A stretch of 64,000 nucleotides of DNA, taken from Phorcus lineatus. Taxonomy: Eukaryota > Mollusca > Gastropoda > Trochida > Trochidae. How positions within the stretch are numbered: the first letter of the stretch is position 1; each line of letters opens with the position of its first letter. The notes below the pieces were generated by a model. It made no database searches, was not told the DNA's origin, and worked only from the letters and a program-made list of their open reading frames with translations. The translations under genes and the position numbers were made by a program. Below are positions 25,594 to 37,900 of this stretch, piece after piece. Location: positions 26,299,729 to 26,363,728 of the forward strand of contig OV121096.1 of NCBI GenBank assembly GCA_921293015.1. The letters run 5' to 3'.

Positions 25594-26378
25594 GACAGCG
25601 TTTTATATATGATAAAGTAAAACAGGCGGTCGCGCCTTTTATTTGATTTAGATTGAGTTTGTAAAAAAAGAGGCGATTTCAATCGACTTTATGAGTCTAG
25701 TCATACTACACGCTTTGGTACTAATCTCAAAACCACAAGTCATATATTTTTATGAAAACTGCCGTACATGGGGTGATGTAATGTCGCTTTTTTACTCATA
25801 TGATTGTCTTCACGTATTCAAAAACCCAAAATAACAGAGTACCATACTCAAATTAACACCAACTCCTTGATTCAAAGTGGTGTCTCATGGTAAGGTTTCG
25901 CCCTGTTTTGATAACGCTTCTATAGTCTTTGAACCTATCAGCGATAACTATGTTAGGATGACATAACATTCAGTAAACGGTTATATATGTTCCTTCTCGT
26001 AAGGCCATTTCCTTTTAATTCCAAATGGTTATCTTACTCACACGGCCATGTCGAAAAACAGTTTACACAATATTCAAGTCCATTCAAAGTTATGATTAGC
26101 GAGATTTTTAGTCATTCCTTCATATTGAAATACCAATAAGAGATGACGATTTTGACATTTTGGAAAGTTTTAGTTAATTTTCTTGTTTATACGTGGATAT
26201 GTTTCGTACATTGATGTTGTCATTGCCTCACTTTATAGGTACCTCGCGTCATCAATTCCTACGTAACCTCTGTAACAAATATATCACTTTCTAGGCTAAA
26301 AGCCGAACCTTCATTGCTTTAAACAAAGGTTTGGGAATATGTGATGTTTTTTCAAACCGAGCAATCAAACGTTTTACC

Positions 26379-26525
26379 ATTGGCGGATCCAGAAAGGGAG
26401 GAGGGGGGTGAGGGGGTTCAAACCCCCTTTTGAAATAAAGAAAATCGTCCAGACTTTTCAGTAGGTTACTCCCTTCACCTTCCCCTCCCCGTTTCCTGGT
26501 TTTTGAAATTTCTGGATCCGGCACT
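26379..26525. mobile_element. Short hAT-like MITE
   Basis: Inverted ends GGCGGATCCAGAAA (26382-26395) and TTTCTGGATCCGGC (26509-26522), with G-rich and C-rich runs inside. This resembles very common animal MITEs with GGCGGATCCAG termini. Target duplication not clear. Confidence 0.5.
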
Positions 26526-28030
26526 ATTTAAAGTAACCATTGAGGAGACAAGAGGTCCTTCACTAGTGCGATACGCACATACTTCTTACAAGAAAGAACG
26601 GTGTAAAATAGCCTGCTTGCAGCACAGTTTACGTAGGAAGATACGTGTTTTGTATTCTCTGTCTGGAAATATCAACATATGTTTCTGTATGTACAAGATT
26701 ACCCTCAACACATGCACAAAAACAAAATTTCAATTAATTGATTTTGTTTTTATGTTTTCTCTGGAGTCTTTTAAAAGATTGTACATGTAAATCTTTCAAA
26801 TTGCCACACTAAAGATATGCTTTCTTGTTGATTTAGTTCTATATATTCCCGATTTTTCTGGTTTTTCTTCGTTCATAATTGAATGTACCGTAGAAGACCT
26901 TCAAGGTTTTGTTTTTGTAGATATAGAACGCTGTAAGATATACTTGAAATAGATGTCATGGTTCCTTGGGGAAATGAAAGATAAAATCCTTTTAATGAGT
27001 TACGATAACATTTAAAGCTGCTGAATAAACGTTTGTTTCACTGTGTTTGTAAAACAATCTTATGTTGAAAAAGTCAACATTTCTTTACAAAAATCGTTTT
27101 AGTAAAAACCTGTGGCTCAATTTGTGTAGGAATCATATTAACACTATACATACAAGGAACATATATGTGATTTACAAGGAAACATTTAACCATTCCCTGA
27201 AAGAGTTATGGAGTCTAAATGAAAAATATAGATTTTTAAAATTTCTGAGAGAAAATATCATTTTAACTTATTTTCGGCAAGTTGTTAGTCAAATGTTAAC
27301 AATATTAGTTAACAATAGATACGTCTTGCATTCTTTTTATGAAAATAGAGTTGACATTTTTCAGGAAAATCAAGAAATTTGCGATTTCAATCTCAGTGTT
27401 GCAAATTCCCTGCAAGCTGTGTTCCTGTAGTTGTTTGAGTATGTGAAAGGAATATGTTTATTATTTCTTCAGCATCTCAAAAAAAGGTTATTTTTGGATG
27501 AATAATGCCGCAAAGGTCGAACCTATATAAACCCCGTATAACTTGATTTTTGCATTTAATTCTAAAGTAATAAAACAAACTTTTGTTAAGCAGCTTTATT
27601 TCCCCTGCTTATTTTGGAAATGTTTTCTCTGTCTTATTTTCTCAGATTTAAGGCTGTTCGACGTCAGGGCTTTTGTCATGTAAGAAATAGATAAATACTT
27701 AATCTCTTGCAACGAATAAACAAATAAACAACATGTTTTATTACAGTGTCAGCCCCTATCTGGTAAAAACAAACATAACATTAAATAATACATGGGTTTT
27801 CTGTACACTTTGTCGACAAGTTTATATTATAATATTTTCAGACTGATGATAGAAAGACAGGTTTCTTCGACGATAATGAAAATAAAACTTTATCTATGGT
27901 TCAATGCCTCCCTTAATCACAGCGTCTTTTATTTAGAAGTTTTCTAAGTCAAGGTATTCTTATAAGGGCTAAAATTATTAAATTTTACAGTATTACCATG
28001 GAAACACACATGACCACGATTTCTGTTTTT
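26526..28030. other. Intergenic stretch before the myomodulin 3' end
   Basis: AT-rich. An ATG-led 122-codon ORF at 27062-27430 has Asn/Lys/Phe/Ile composition expected of chance in such DNA and no recognisable domain. Confidence 0.4.
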
Positions 28031-28048
28031 TTTACTTGGAATGCTGCA

Positions 28049-28054
28049 TTTATT
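28049..28054 (-). terminator. Polyadenylation signal of myomodulin gene
   Basis: AATAAA on the minus strand about 75 bases past the stop codon, implying a short 3' UTR. Cleavage would fall near 28025-28035. Confidence 0.6.
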
Positions 28055-28127
28055 CCATGAAGCGGTTGTAATGGGTTTAACGGGGAGGGACGGAAACTGC
28101 CGAAAGTTCCCGAATATTGCTTAAAGT

Positions 28128-28924
28128 TCACTGGGTTGAAGCAGCAGTGTCTTGTTGCACCGTTTCGCTTGAACGTTTGCCAAGACGAAGCATTCCGAGT
28201 GCCCTCTTGTCCTCTCCTTCTGTTTCGCCATCTTCACGCTTTCCCAAACGCAGCATGCTCATTGGTCGCTTTCCAAGTCGGAGCATGTTCATTGGTCGCT
28301 TTCCGAGTCTGAGCATGCTCATTGGTCGCTTTCCAAGACGAAGCATGCTCATTGGGCGTTTTCCAAGGCGCAACATGCTCATTGGGCGTTTTCCAAGACG
28401 AAGCATGCTCATTGGGCGTTTTCCGAGACGGAGCATGCTCATTGGTCGTTTTCCAAGACGAAGCATACTCATTGGTCGTTTCCCAAGACGGAGCATGCTC
28501 AGAGCTCTTTTTTCCTCTTCACCTTCAGGTACGTTTTCATCAATTTCTTCATTCTGCTCGAGTGCCTGTTTCAAATAGTCTTCAAATTCTTCCTCTTCAA
28601 TTTCCTTTCCAAATCGTGGAAGAGCCACTGCCCTTTTTTCGTCAGTAGAACGCCTATAACGGCCTCCTTCAGTGGGCATGTAATCGTCTTCACCGTTTAA
28701 TGTTTCTGGGGCATAGACATAACCATCGCTATCTACATTGTACAAATACTCGGAGAGGTCATCAGTGCTTGGTGACGACCTTCCAAGACGCAGCATATTG
28801 AGACCACGCTTCCCCAAACGCAGCATCTGCAGCCCACGGCCAAGCCTCAACATGTTCAAGCCTCGTTTCTCTCTCGACTCCGGTTCTGATGGACTTGAAG
28901 CATCTTTCTGTTCTTCTGTTAAAC
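28128..28924 (-). CDS. Myomodulin coding exon 2 (all peptide copies)
   Basis: Terminal coding exon of the myomodulin gene. The open frame runs a few codons into the intron, but no ATG opens it; the acceptor CAG sits at 28925-28927 after a T-rich tract. The eight PMxMLRLGKR units lie at 28236-28475 as exact 30-bp tandem repeats, preceded by [10 protein letters not shown] (28476-28505). Units differ mainly at synonymous positions, for example CTT, CTC, CTG or TTG for Leu and CGT, CGC, CGA, CGG or AGA for Arg. One unit carries AAC instead of AGC, giving PMNMLRL. The C-terminal 14 residues after the last Lys-Arg look like an unmodified tail. Confidence 0.93.
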
Positions 28925-31900
28925 CTGTAAACAAAAACAGACTCTTAATGAACTCGGCAATGTAAATTTGAACATATCTACTTGAACTTTACTAAAACGA
29001 AATAATGATGATTCTATTCTAAGAACAACTTTTCCTGTTTAATAGCTAGTGTGTCAAATAATGAACATTTTACTCATGCTGCTATTCTTCTTGTAGCAGT
29101 AGTAGTAATAGAAATGGTAAGAATAGTATTATTTAGAGTAGTAAAACTACTAGAAGAAGTTTAACTATTTAAACTTGAATCCAATTTTTATGGTTTCAAA
29201 TCATTATACCTACAAAGAACTTTACCTTCCAGTGCATTGGTGTGAATGATTCATGCGTATTTGTACTCTCGGTGCTGCATCCAATGTCACACGAATGTTG
29301 ACAAAGGATTATCGCCGTGGCGATATCAAAATATGTCTATATTAAGCATCTTATGAATGTCTTTAGCCTCTGGCATCAGGATTTATAAACTCTATTGACT
29401 GTTATCAGTCGCAGACAAATCTCATATGGCCGTTAACCATTTTCAGGAACTGATCACAGAAAAAACCAAAGCCGATGAAGAGAGAAGCAAGGAAACCAAC
29501 GACCATCATAAATTACTTTCTTATCGCATTCATCAAGATTCTATGATTCCACCATGAAACAACAACTCATATGAGTAATGTCAATAGAACATTCAGGTGT
29601 ATTAGAACTTCATGAATTTTCTATCAACAAAGTCATGTTGAGGGGGTCAATTATTTGATTCAAGCTGACCTATCGCCTGGGGCCAGGTCCTGACAATCTG
29701 GAACCAATTACAGAACGCGGAATTGTAATTGGGCGTTTTCGACCTATTCCCCAGGGACGAAGTGTGTTTGAGTCACGAACAATACAGCAGGGTGGATGAA
29801 AACACGTGTTTAATTCAACATTACTAGACCTTCGGTGAGAAAATAAACGAACATATTGTCAGCCTGAATGTGTCCAACTAATTAATTTCGTAGTTTAATA
29901 AGGTGACGAAAGTAATTTCATACCAATACTCCAACTGAAAAGAGAACTGATGGTATATTCAATTTCTGAGTTTAATTGGGTGATCGTGTTAATTCTGTAT
30001 CAACATATCAAACGAAAATATAATTGGCTTTAATTCTTTGCTTCTTTAATCCTGTACACAAAAAGATCATTGCTGTTCTCGGTTTACCCCTTGATTTTTC
30101 GATCTTGATTGATTAGTTGAGATAAAACCTTGAGGTATTCTCACTTTTATGCATTTTTGCAGTCGTTACTGATACATCAAATATGCAGCGTGTATTTTAC
30201 GGAGACAATTTTAAATCATGCATTGATAACATATATTTAAATAGGCGATAATCCTGTAGATTCTACAAGACATACCGCATTCGGATGACACTTTTACGCT
30301 CTTTTCATATAACAACAAATTGGTGTTGGAACATTGACCATTTTTACACGTGAGCAGTCATTTGTTATTTACGGTTCTGTCATACTGTTCCTTTAATTAT
30401 GTTGTCTGTGAGGGGACGGAGAACTTAAAAATGGCGGAGTCTTCAAACAATGTTAAAAGCATGTCGGTTTTTAGAACAGAAGACATTTCTCAGACGAGTA
30501 CACGATTGGATTTTTGAAAACAATTGCTGGCACCTGGCCTTCTTGGTTCATGTAGTTAAAAAATTTCAGGAATATGTGTACATTGTTGATGCCTTCTGTT
30601 ACGTTATTTTGTTATAGTGAGTGAGGTGAGGTGAGGTGAGGTGAGGTGAGGTGAGGTGAGGTGAGTTGGTGTTTAACGCCGCTTTCAAGATTATTTCACT
30701 TATATCGCGGCTGCTAGTATTATTGCAGGAAGAAAGCCCGCAACACTATAGTAGCTATGCATTGCGGTGAAACCTGCGAGCATCGGCTGGAACTAGCGAA
30801 CCTTGGGTGGTACTGCGCTGAAATTCAGTGTAGCATTGCACCCAAACCTGACTGCGTGTAGAACAGTTCTCTACTGCAGACAAAGTTGCCGAGCCCCTTG
30901 ATCCGAAGCCGAACGCGCTAACCACTGCGCTATCCCGCCACCTATAGTGAGTGAGATGTTGTTTAACGCCGCTTGGGCAATATTACAGCCATTAGCGGCG
31001 TTATTTTGATATATGATTACTGCCTGTGGGTTCCTTTTTATTAAAGAGTTATTGTACTTGCAGTTATTGATTTTTTCTTACATAAGTCTTTGTTCATACA
31101 TTCATTTAGTATAAAAGTATATGAATTTCACGTGAAACAGATGTACAAAACATTTTGATTAAATGTGATGAAATTATAGATATTCTTGATTTTGTGGCCT
31201 TCTCGCATGTAGAATAAATGACAAAATTAAGTTTTTGAGGACAATCCGAATTCAATATTTGAGTTTTTAATTGAGATTATCCTTTTTATATTTGAAAATT
31301 TGATAACTTGATATTTGAAAATGTGATGGTTCTTCTATATCAATGTATAAGATTCCTAATGTTTAGATGTTTGAATATATGTCTACATATGGCACACCAG
31401 TATAAACAGTTTATGTTGCTTTTGAAAAGTTTGTTCACATGTGCATGTGCGATAGTGTTAATTGTGAATGTATAGAAATATGTCACTTTAGATAGTCCTT
31501 ATCCAACTAATTTTTGAATGTTGTTGGCGTTAAATATACGGCATCTGGAGTATATTTATTTTCCAATCAATGAACCAAGCTGACATGTATATATAACTAC
31601 GAGGCTTTGCGCATACATTTATGAAGGGTGATTTCAATATGTTTATGAATTCATTTATGCATGCAGATATTAATGACACAATATTATTTTCTACAAGATG
31701 CACCTAACAGACAAGGAATAATCAACTTTGATCATTTTGTGTGAATTACATGCAAATTCATTATAGGCGCGTGAAAGAAAATTAAATATTAGATTTTGTA
31801 TGACTATTCGTGCCAATTCTTGCCGTGATTCTGCTCATTGATCATACATCATTCTGCTCAATTCAAGATCATCAATATCATTTCCAATGCTAATGAGAAC

Positions 31901-34900
31901 AACGAAATTCGCATTAGAAGGCAAGACCAGTCATGCATTATATCAAATTGCATAGTTCTCATCATCCAAAAACATAAATCATTTCAAAAAACCACTGGAA
32001 CTAATTACAAAATACATTTGTTTTATCAACTTATTCAACCAATTCATTCATCATATCTAGGGAATATTAAGTTTAGAGTAACGTCCGAAATTCATTATAA
32101 ATTCTAAAATGATAATACGATGAGATGAATTTGTTCACCCAATTCTTATAAAATAAAGTCAATTCAAGCCACGCCAAACTAGATGTCGTAATGTACAGCT
32201 GGCTTTATCATGATCACATTTGTAGACAGATATGGTCAAGTGCTCTTTAATTGGGGGTCTACTAGGGTCGCGTATGAATACATCGTTAGAACTCCCATAT
32301 GGGACGTACTTCGTATGTGCAACACAACGCTGAAGCTTCAATTTGGACGAACTCGCTGGAGTAGTTCGTATGGTTGTTCATTACTCATCGTCCAAATAAT
32401 TCTCTAAGGGACCAAATAACGTATTTTAGGTCGGGCGATGATTAAGTATACCTATTTGAAGGATTGAGGCCTAACAACTGATGTTTCGCTCAATTAGACA
32501 ATTCACGCGTGGTAGCTCTGCTGAAGAGAGATTTAGATTACATACTATGGTATGTCCTCCAGCTTGACGTGTGTAACCAAGGTCCTTTATTTTCTGAACT
32601 GATTGACAAACTATGAAATACATGTAGCAGAATTTGTTCTGATAAACCTGTCAGGAATGAATCGATTTGTTATTAACGCTAGTATTCTGGCGGCACTTAA
32701 CCATGTAATAGATGTCTGCTATTCAGTGAACCTTTGAATCCGTAGTTTTACAGCGTTTTGGGGTTTGATGTTTAAAGAGATGTAAAACACCCTCATTAAG
32801 ACTACGAATTAGATAGTTACATTGCAAATTACATTTTAGTTGTTGTATTTTAACGATTTGAGTATGACATAATACCACGTTTAAAAAGAAAATGATATAG
32901 AGATAATCAGAGATGATTTCGACATTATTAGTTATTTAAAATAAACAATGATAAAATGACAGATTTTGGCTTGGCTTTATTCAACAAAATTACTCTCAAA
33001 ATTCTTCCCGAATAGTGTTATCATTTTAAAAAAGTATAACAAAAATATCCCGATTCCTCAGTCATTTCATGTTAATTTAACCTGCACAGCGCCATTGTTG
33101 CTTTCACGTATCAGCAAAACGTGATGCCAAAGTCATTATTGATATTATTCCTTACACTTTGGCAGACTCCAGATATTCCGTTTTTTTCAGTCTTAAATAA
33201 AATAAAAAGCTGGCCTAAAATGATATAGTGATAAAAGTTACGCTTCAGAAATATAGAATAGAATTATAGGAAATGGTGCAATACGATTGCAAGTCATGCT
33301 TCCGATAGGCGTATCACAATTCAGACTAACGAGGTTTAAGAACTGCAATAGAACATGCACGCCAGTTTCACATGAGGACAGCTACTATGGAGCTGTCCGC
33401 ATAGGAGCTGTCCGCTAAATCTCTGAGATCTCTAACGCCTTGAGATTCACATCGTACATATTGTAATTGATCCATCGAAATTACATCATTCTTCATCGCC
33501 CTAGGCCCATGCCACGTTCCTATTCATTTGAAGCGAGCAGGCTACTTCCGCGATGAAACTAGAAGAGGTGGCTAAGCACTGAATCAGGAAGCACGTGGAA
33601 CAACAGACAAACCCTCTGGAAATGCCAATGTTACTTCCAGATTTCTGGAATCGGGGATATTGGTCTGAAGTTCAGATTTATATACATGCTTTCGACATTA
33701 TTAGTTATTTACCACGGTCCTTGGAAGAAACCAATATTAGTCTGACACTAAGTATTTGTTAACTTTGATGTACATAAGTTTCACATCGTTACTTTTGCTT
33801 TGATATTATTTTGGTCAATACCCTCTATTTTCGTAACCTTGTTATATTTGGAAATTGTCTGAAATAGTACCAAATCTTTTATTCTCGAATTAGGACTCTT
33901 TCACATGAGGTCCCAAATATAACTATGTTACATTTGTTTACTGTCTAAATGGCAGGTACATTTTTACATTTTCAAAGTCACAGATTTCAATTTTCCAATA
34001 CCTCTTGAACTCGTGATTTAAATTTGATAATTTGATTTATTAAGTTGTCATTAGCATGTTAACATCAAGGTCATGGCCTATTATAAAGTATTTCTGATAT
34101 TAATAAAATAAGAATCATATCAAACTATGTGGAATTATTGATTAGGTGTATTGAATTGGCAATCAATTACTGAAGTTCATCAGTTTTGATTGATTTGGAA
34201 GCGGAATATGTGTACGTGAGAACAGCATGATTTTAAGAAAATAAAAGTTTTATAGTGGTAAGCATGCTAGCCTATAATGCCAATTGCCTGGGTTCCAATC
34301 CCGATGGAGGAACCAGACATTTGTAACTTAGTCCTTGTACTGTGTTGTGTCCATGGGAAAGACACATACTCCACATTGTCCTCAGTCTTCCCAGCTGTAT
34401 ATATGGGTACCTGAACAAGGGGGATGTATGGACCTACAGCTGCATGTCAAAAGTTTGTTCACATACCTGAATATACTAGTGCAAATATCATGTAATTTGA
34501 GACGCCTTTGAGGTAACGTAGCGTTGCAAAAAAGAAACGTATAATATTGAATTTTCAATACACATATGCAGATCCATTCTTTGTCGTACCCTACAATTAC
34601 CCGTAACAGTTTTGGCAGGCCATTAAAGTGACCAGGGGTCAAAATTCCGAAAACACTTAATTTTATTTTTCTCCATTAAATCCTTTATAAGTTATCAACT
34701 TCTTTAAAAATTAGACACGTTTGTTTCTTAGCACAAAGTCAATGTGGTTATGTCGGATTTAATCTCAGAGAATCGATATGGAACATTTTATTCGACATTT
34801 AACGAAATCAAAATTTCGAAAATGTGCCAAAATTTGAATTTTTGCACGAGTGACCAGACAATGCCATAATCAGTTAAAGAATGCCTATTTCACACATTGA

Positions 34901-37900
34901 CAGTGGTTGATCCATTGTCAGTCTCGCTGAAGTTATTCTATTGACGTTGAAACGAAACCCAAATTACATGATATTTGCACTACGATTCAGTGAAATTTCG
35001 GAATGCAGCTGTATACTGAGCGCTCAATAACCTAAATACTATCATTGAGGGTAATGATACCAAATCGTGTGCTTTGAGCATGCTCTGTCATGGACACATG
35101 AGCAGTACAAGAATGCTATTATCATCATGGTTAACATTATAATTATTATTATCAACATCATGATAATTTCTCATTTCGTAAATATTTATGGTGTCAATTG
35201 AGATTCACGCGTATGATAACATACACATGAAAAGGAAATTAAAAGCAATAATTGTCACAGAGGAGGTTTACCTAAGACAGTTATAACGTCCAAATACACA
35301 ATACTACATTAACACTACGATACCAACTGAAATGAGACACTTCTGTATATGATAAGAGTCACAAATAGCTAAAAAATCTGATGTTTTAGCACTCAGTTAG
35401 AATTATCTATTCCAACAGCTCACTGTCACTCGCATACAAAGTGAAACTTAAAACCCCCGCGCATGAAAATGGCACAATTGGTGAAGAAATGTGATGTTTT
35501 GGCACTCTCACTAAAAGTGTCTATACCAAGAGAGCTTTGATACTCAAGGGGAGTGTAAACACAGCCAACGATTCGGATGAGAGAACGTGATTGGTAATAA
35601 ATTACAACGGTCAACAAGTGACCCTCATCCCGCCTGGTGTTTCCCACTGATCTGCAGGACGTTATCTGACCATTCTCCAGAGATGGAATTATTTCTACCG
35701 AAGATAACCAAATCCTCCAGATAGGATTCCGATCTATCACCGGCTTCACATGACAGGATTATCCCCTTTGATATAAAGCCAACACGTTCCTGGTTGCAAT
35801 ATTATTCAATAATCAACTGATTTTCGTTCCTCGCTGTTTGACATTTGAATTTACCGAAACGGAACGTTTTCTCTATAAAATAAATTATGTGTATATCTTG
35901 CTTAGTGACTTTACCGTAAAGAGTTTGATAACAGTTTAGACATACTGTAACAATTATTGCTTTGGTGTGATTTCCTATTTATATATGGTTTCGTGACATT
36001 TGAAGGATCATTCGAGTGTAAACGTTAAATAGTAAACAAAAAACGTTCAAATTTCTTCATTGAAATCGAGGAAGGAAGTTTTAAAATTTGTACATTTTTC
36101 TGCTCAAATTCTATCAAACTTACACTCAGTCGTAATGAATTTGATTATCAATTTATTTTATATGTATAATTTATTCACTTTTGATATAGATGTTAACAAA
36201 AAGTGGCTATTACCATTGAAAAGTTATTGAATTTTTTTCCTCAAATTTGAGATATTATATGTGTAACCGATTTTCTATTCATCGCTGGTAAACAATAATC
36301 TACAATCTGACCGTTTACTCAAATACATACATGTAATGGCAAAGCTGCTTATCAATGAAGCACGTTTTACTGCTCATATTCATATGTTTTTACCTTAATT
36401 TGGTATAATTTATTTGTTTCTTCCACTTTACAAACAATCAAAGCGTTTTGAAAGTGTTATCGATCGCAAGAACTTGCTTTGGGGATAAACAAACGAAAGA
36501 TGTTGTTACAAAACTCGTACCATTGCCAACAATAAAGCTACAAATCGGGTACAAACTTCCTTTAGGCAGTATAAATGCTTTTTGTGTAAATGCACTAAAA
36601 TCAAGCCGCGCATAAGCTCGGAGCTAATCCCCTCTGCCATAGTTATGGGCTTAATTGACCAGAAGTTCACGTCTAGGGCATATAACAACGACTTTGAAGG
36701 ATGCTCTGTGAACAGTTTCAGACTTCCTGTCCATACTCAAATTCAACAAGAACAGACGCTAAATCGTTAGATTGTCAATTTGACAGATTTACGCATTTAT
36801 TACACACCAATTACATCATTAACGTCGGACTATGTTGCAAATATCGCGCCATCTGCAAAGATATCGACCCGACCATAGTGATAGAAACTATCCGGTAGGC
36901 AATATGACACTAGAAGCCAATAAATGCCATATTTCTATGACTGCTGCAAACAATTGCCGAATTGTCTGCAAAAGTGTACGTTTTGTGTTGCACCTTAATA
37001 CGAAACCTAAGGTTCACCATTAAAAACTCTTCTTGTTGTGAACGCCATTAGTCTGCGGAGATGTAAGCTTATGATTGCACAAGCAAAGAATTATACCAAA
37101 ATTTGGGATCAATGTTTTTGCGAACGCCAATTGTCTGCAGAACTGACCGTATACTATTGCATCTGAGTGGTATCATGCAAAATATGTTTACGAAATAATA
37201 TGTTAACGTCACTTGTCTGCATAGATGTAAACTTATTATTGAACAATTCAAAGAAACATACCAAAGTTGGTTTCAACGTTAACGTCACACAACGTTCTTA
37301 ATGTGAACGCCAACTACAAAACTGTCCGTGTAATACTGCACCTTGGATGGAAATTATACCAAAAATGTTCTCAAAACATTATTGATGTGACGTAATTTGA
37401 CTAAAAAGCTTTTTGTTTAACAATGCACTTGAGATGAAGAAATTTTTTTTTTATATTCTCGATGTAATATTCATCTAACTACTATTTGTTTGCAGAATTG
37501 TCTGTCACCATTGCCCTTTGGAAACTTGACAAACTTGAGATTGACTTTACTTTATGTATGTTGTTGACATACTATCATATGAAATGATTTAGAATCTATC
37601 TTATAATGCGAGTCAGGTTTGACACCATAATCTTCACACGTGATAAGTTTTCAGATTGTTCCATATGCTCTTTGTCCACGTCAATACCATAGTTTTCATG
37701 ACCTTTAATGGTAACCCTCAGTCAACTATATAACGAGTTTTAAAGGGACAGTAACACGTTTTAAAGATCTATTTCCATAAGAAAATCCCAAACAAACATT
37801 TGTTTTTGTCAAATGAATTATCTATAGATGGTCAAAACATCTGAATACTGAACCCGATCATAAGTAGTCGTATAGTAAATAACTAAGTATCAGGCAATAT

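Noticed and set aside
27062-27430. 122-codon plus-strand ORF
   Set aside because: ATG-led but with AT-driven amino-acid composition, no domain and no splice or promoter support.
28117-28578. Plus-strand ORF of 153 codons rich in Arg/Phe/Ile repeats
   Set aside because: Antisense reading of the myomodulin peptide repeats.
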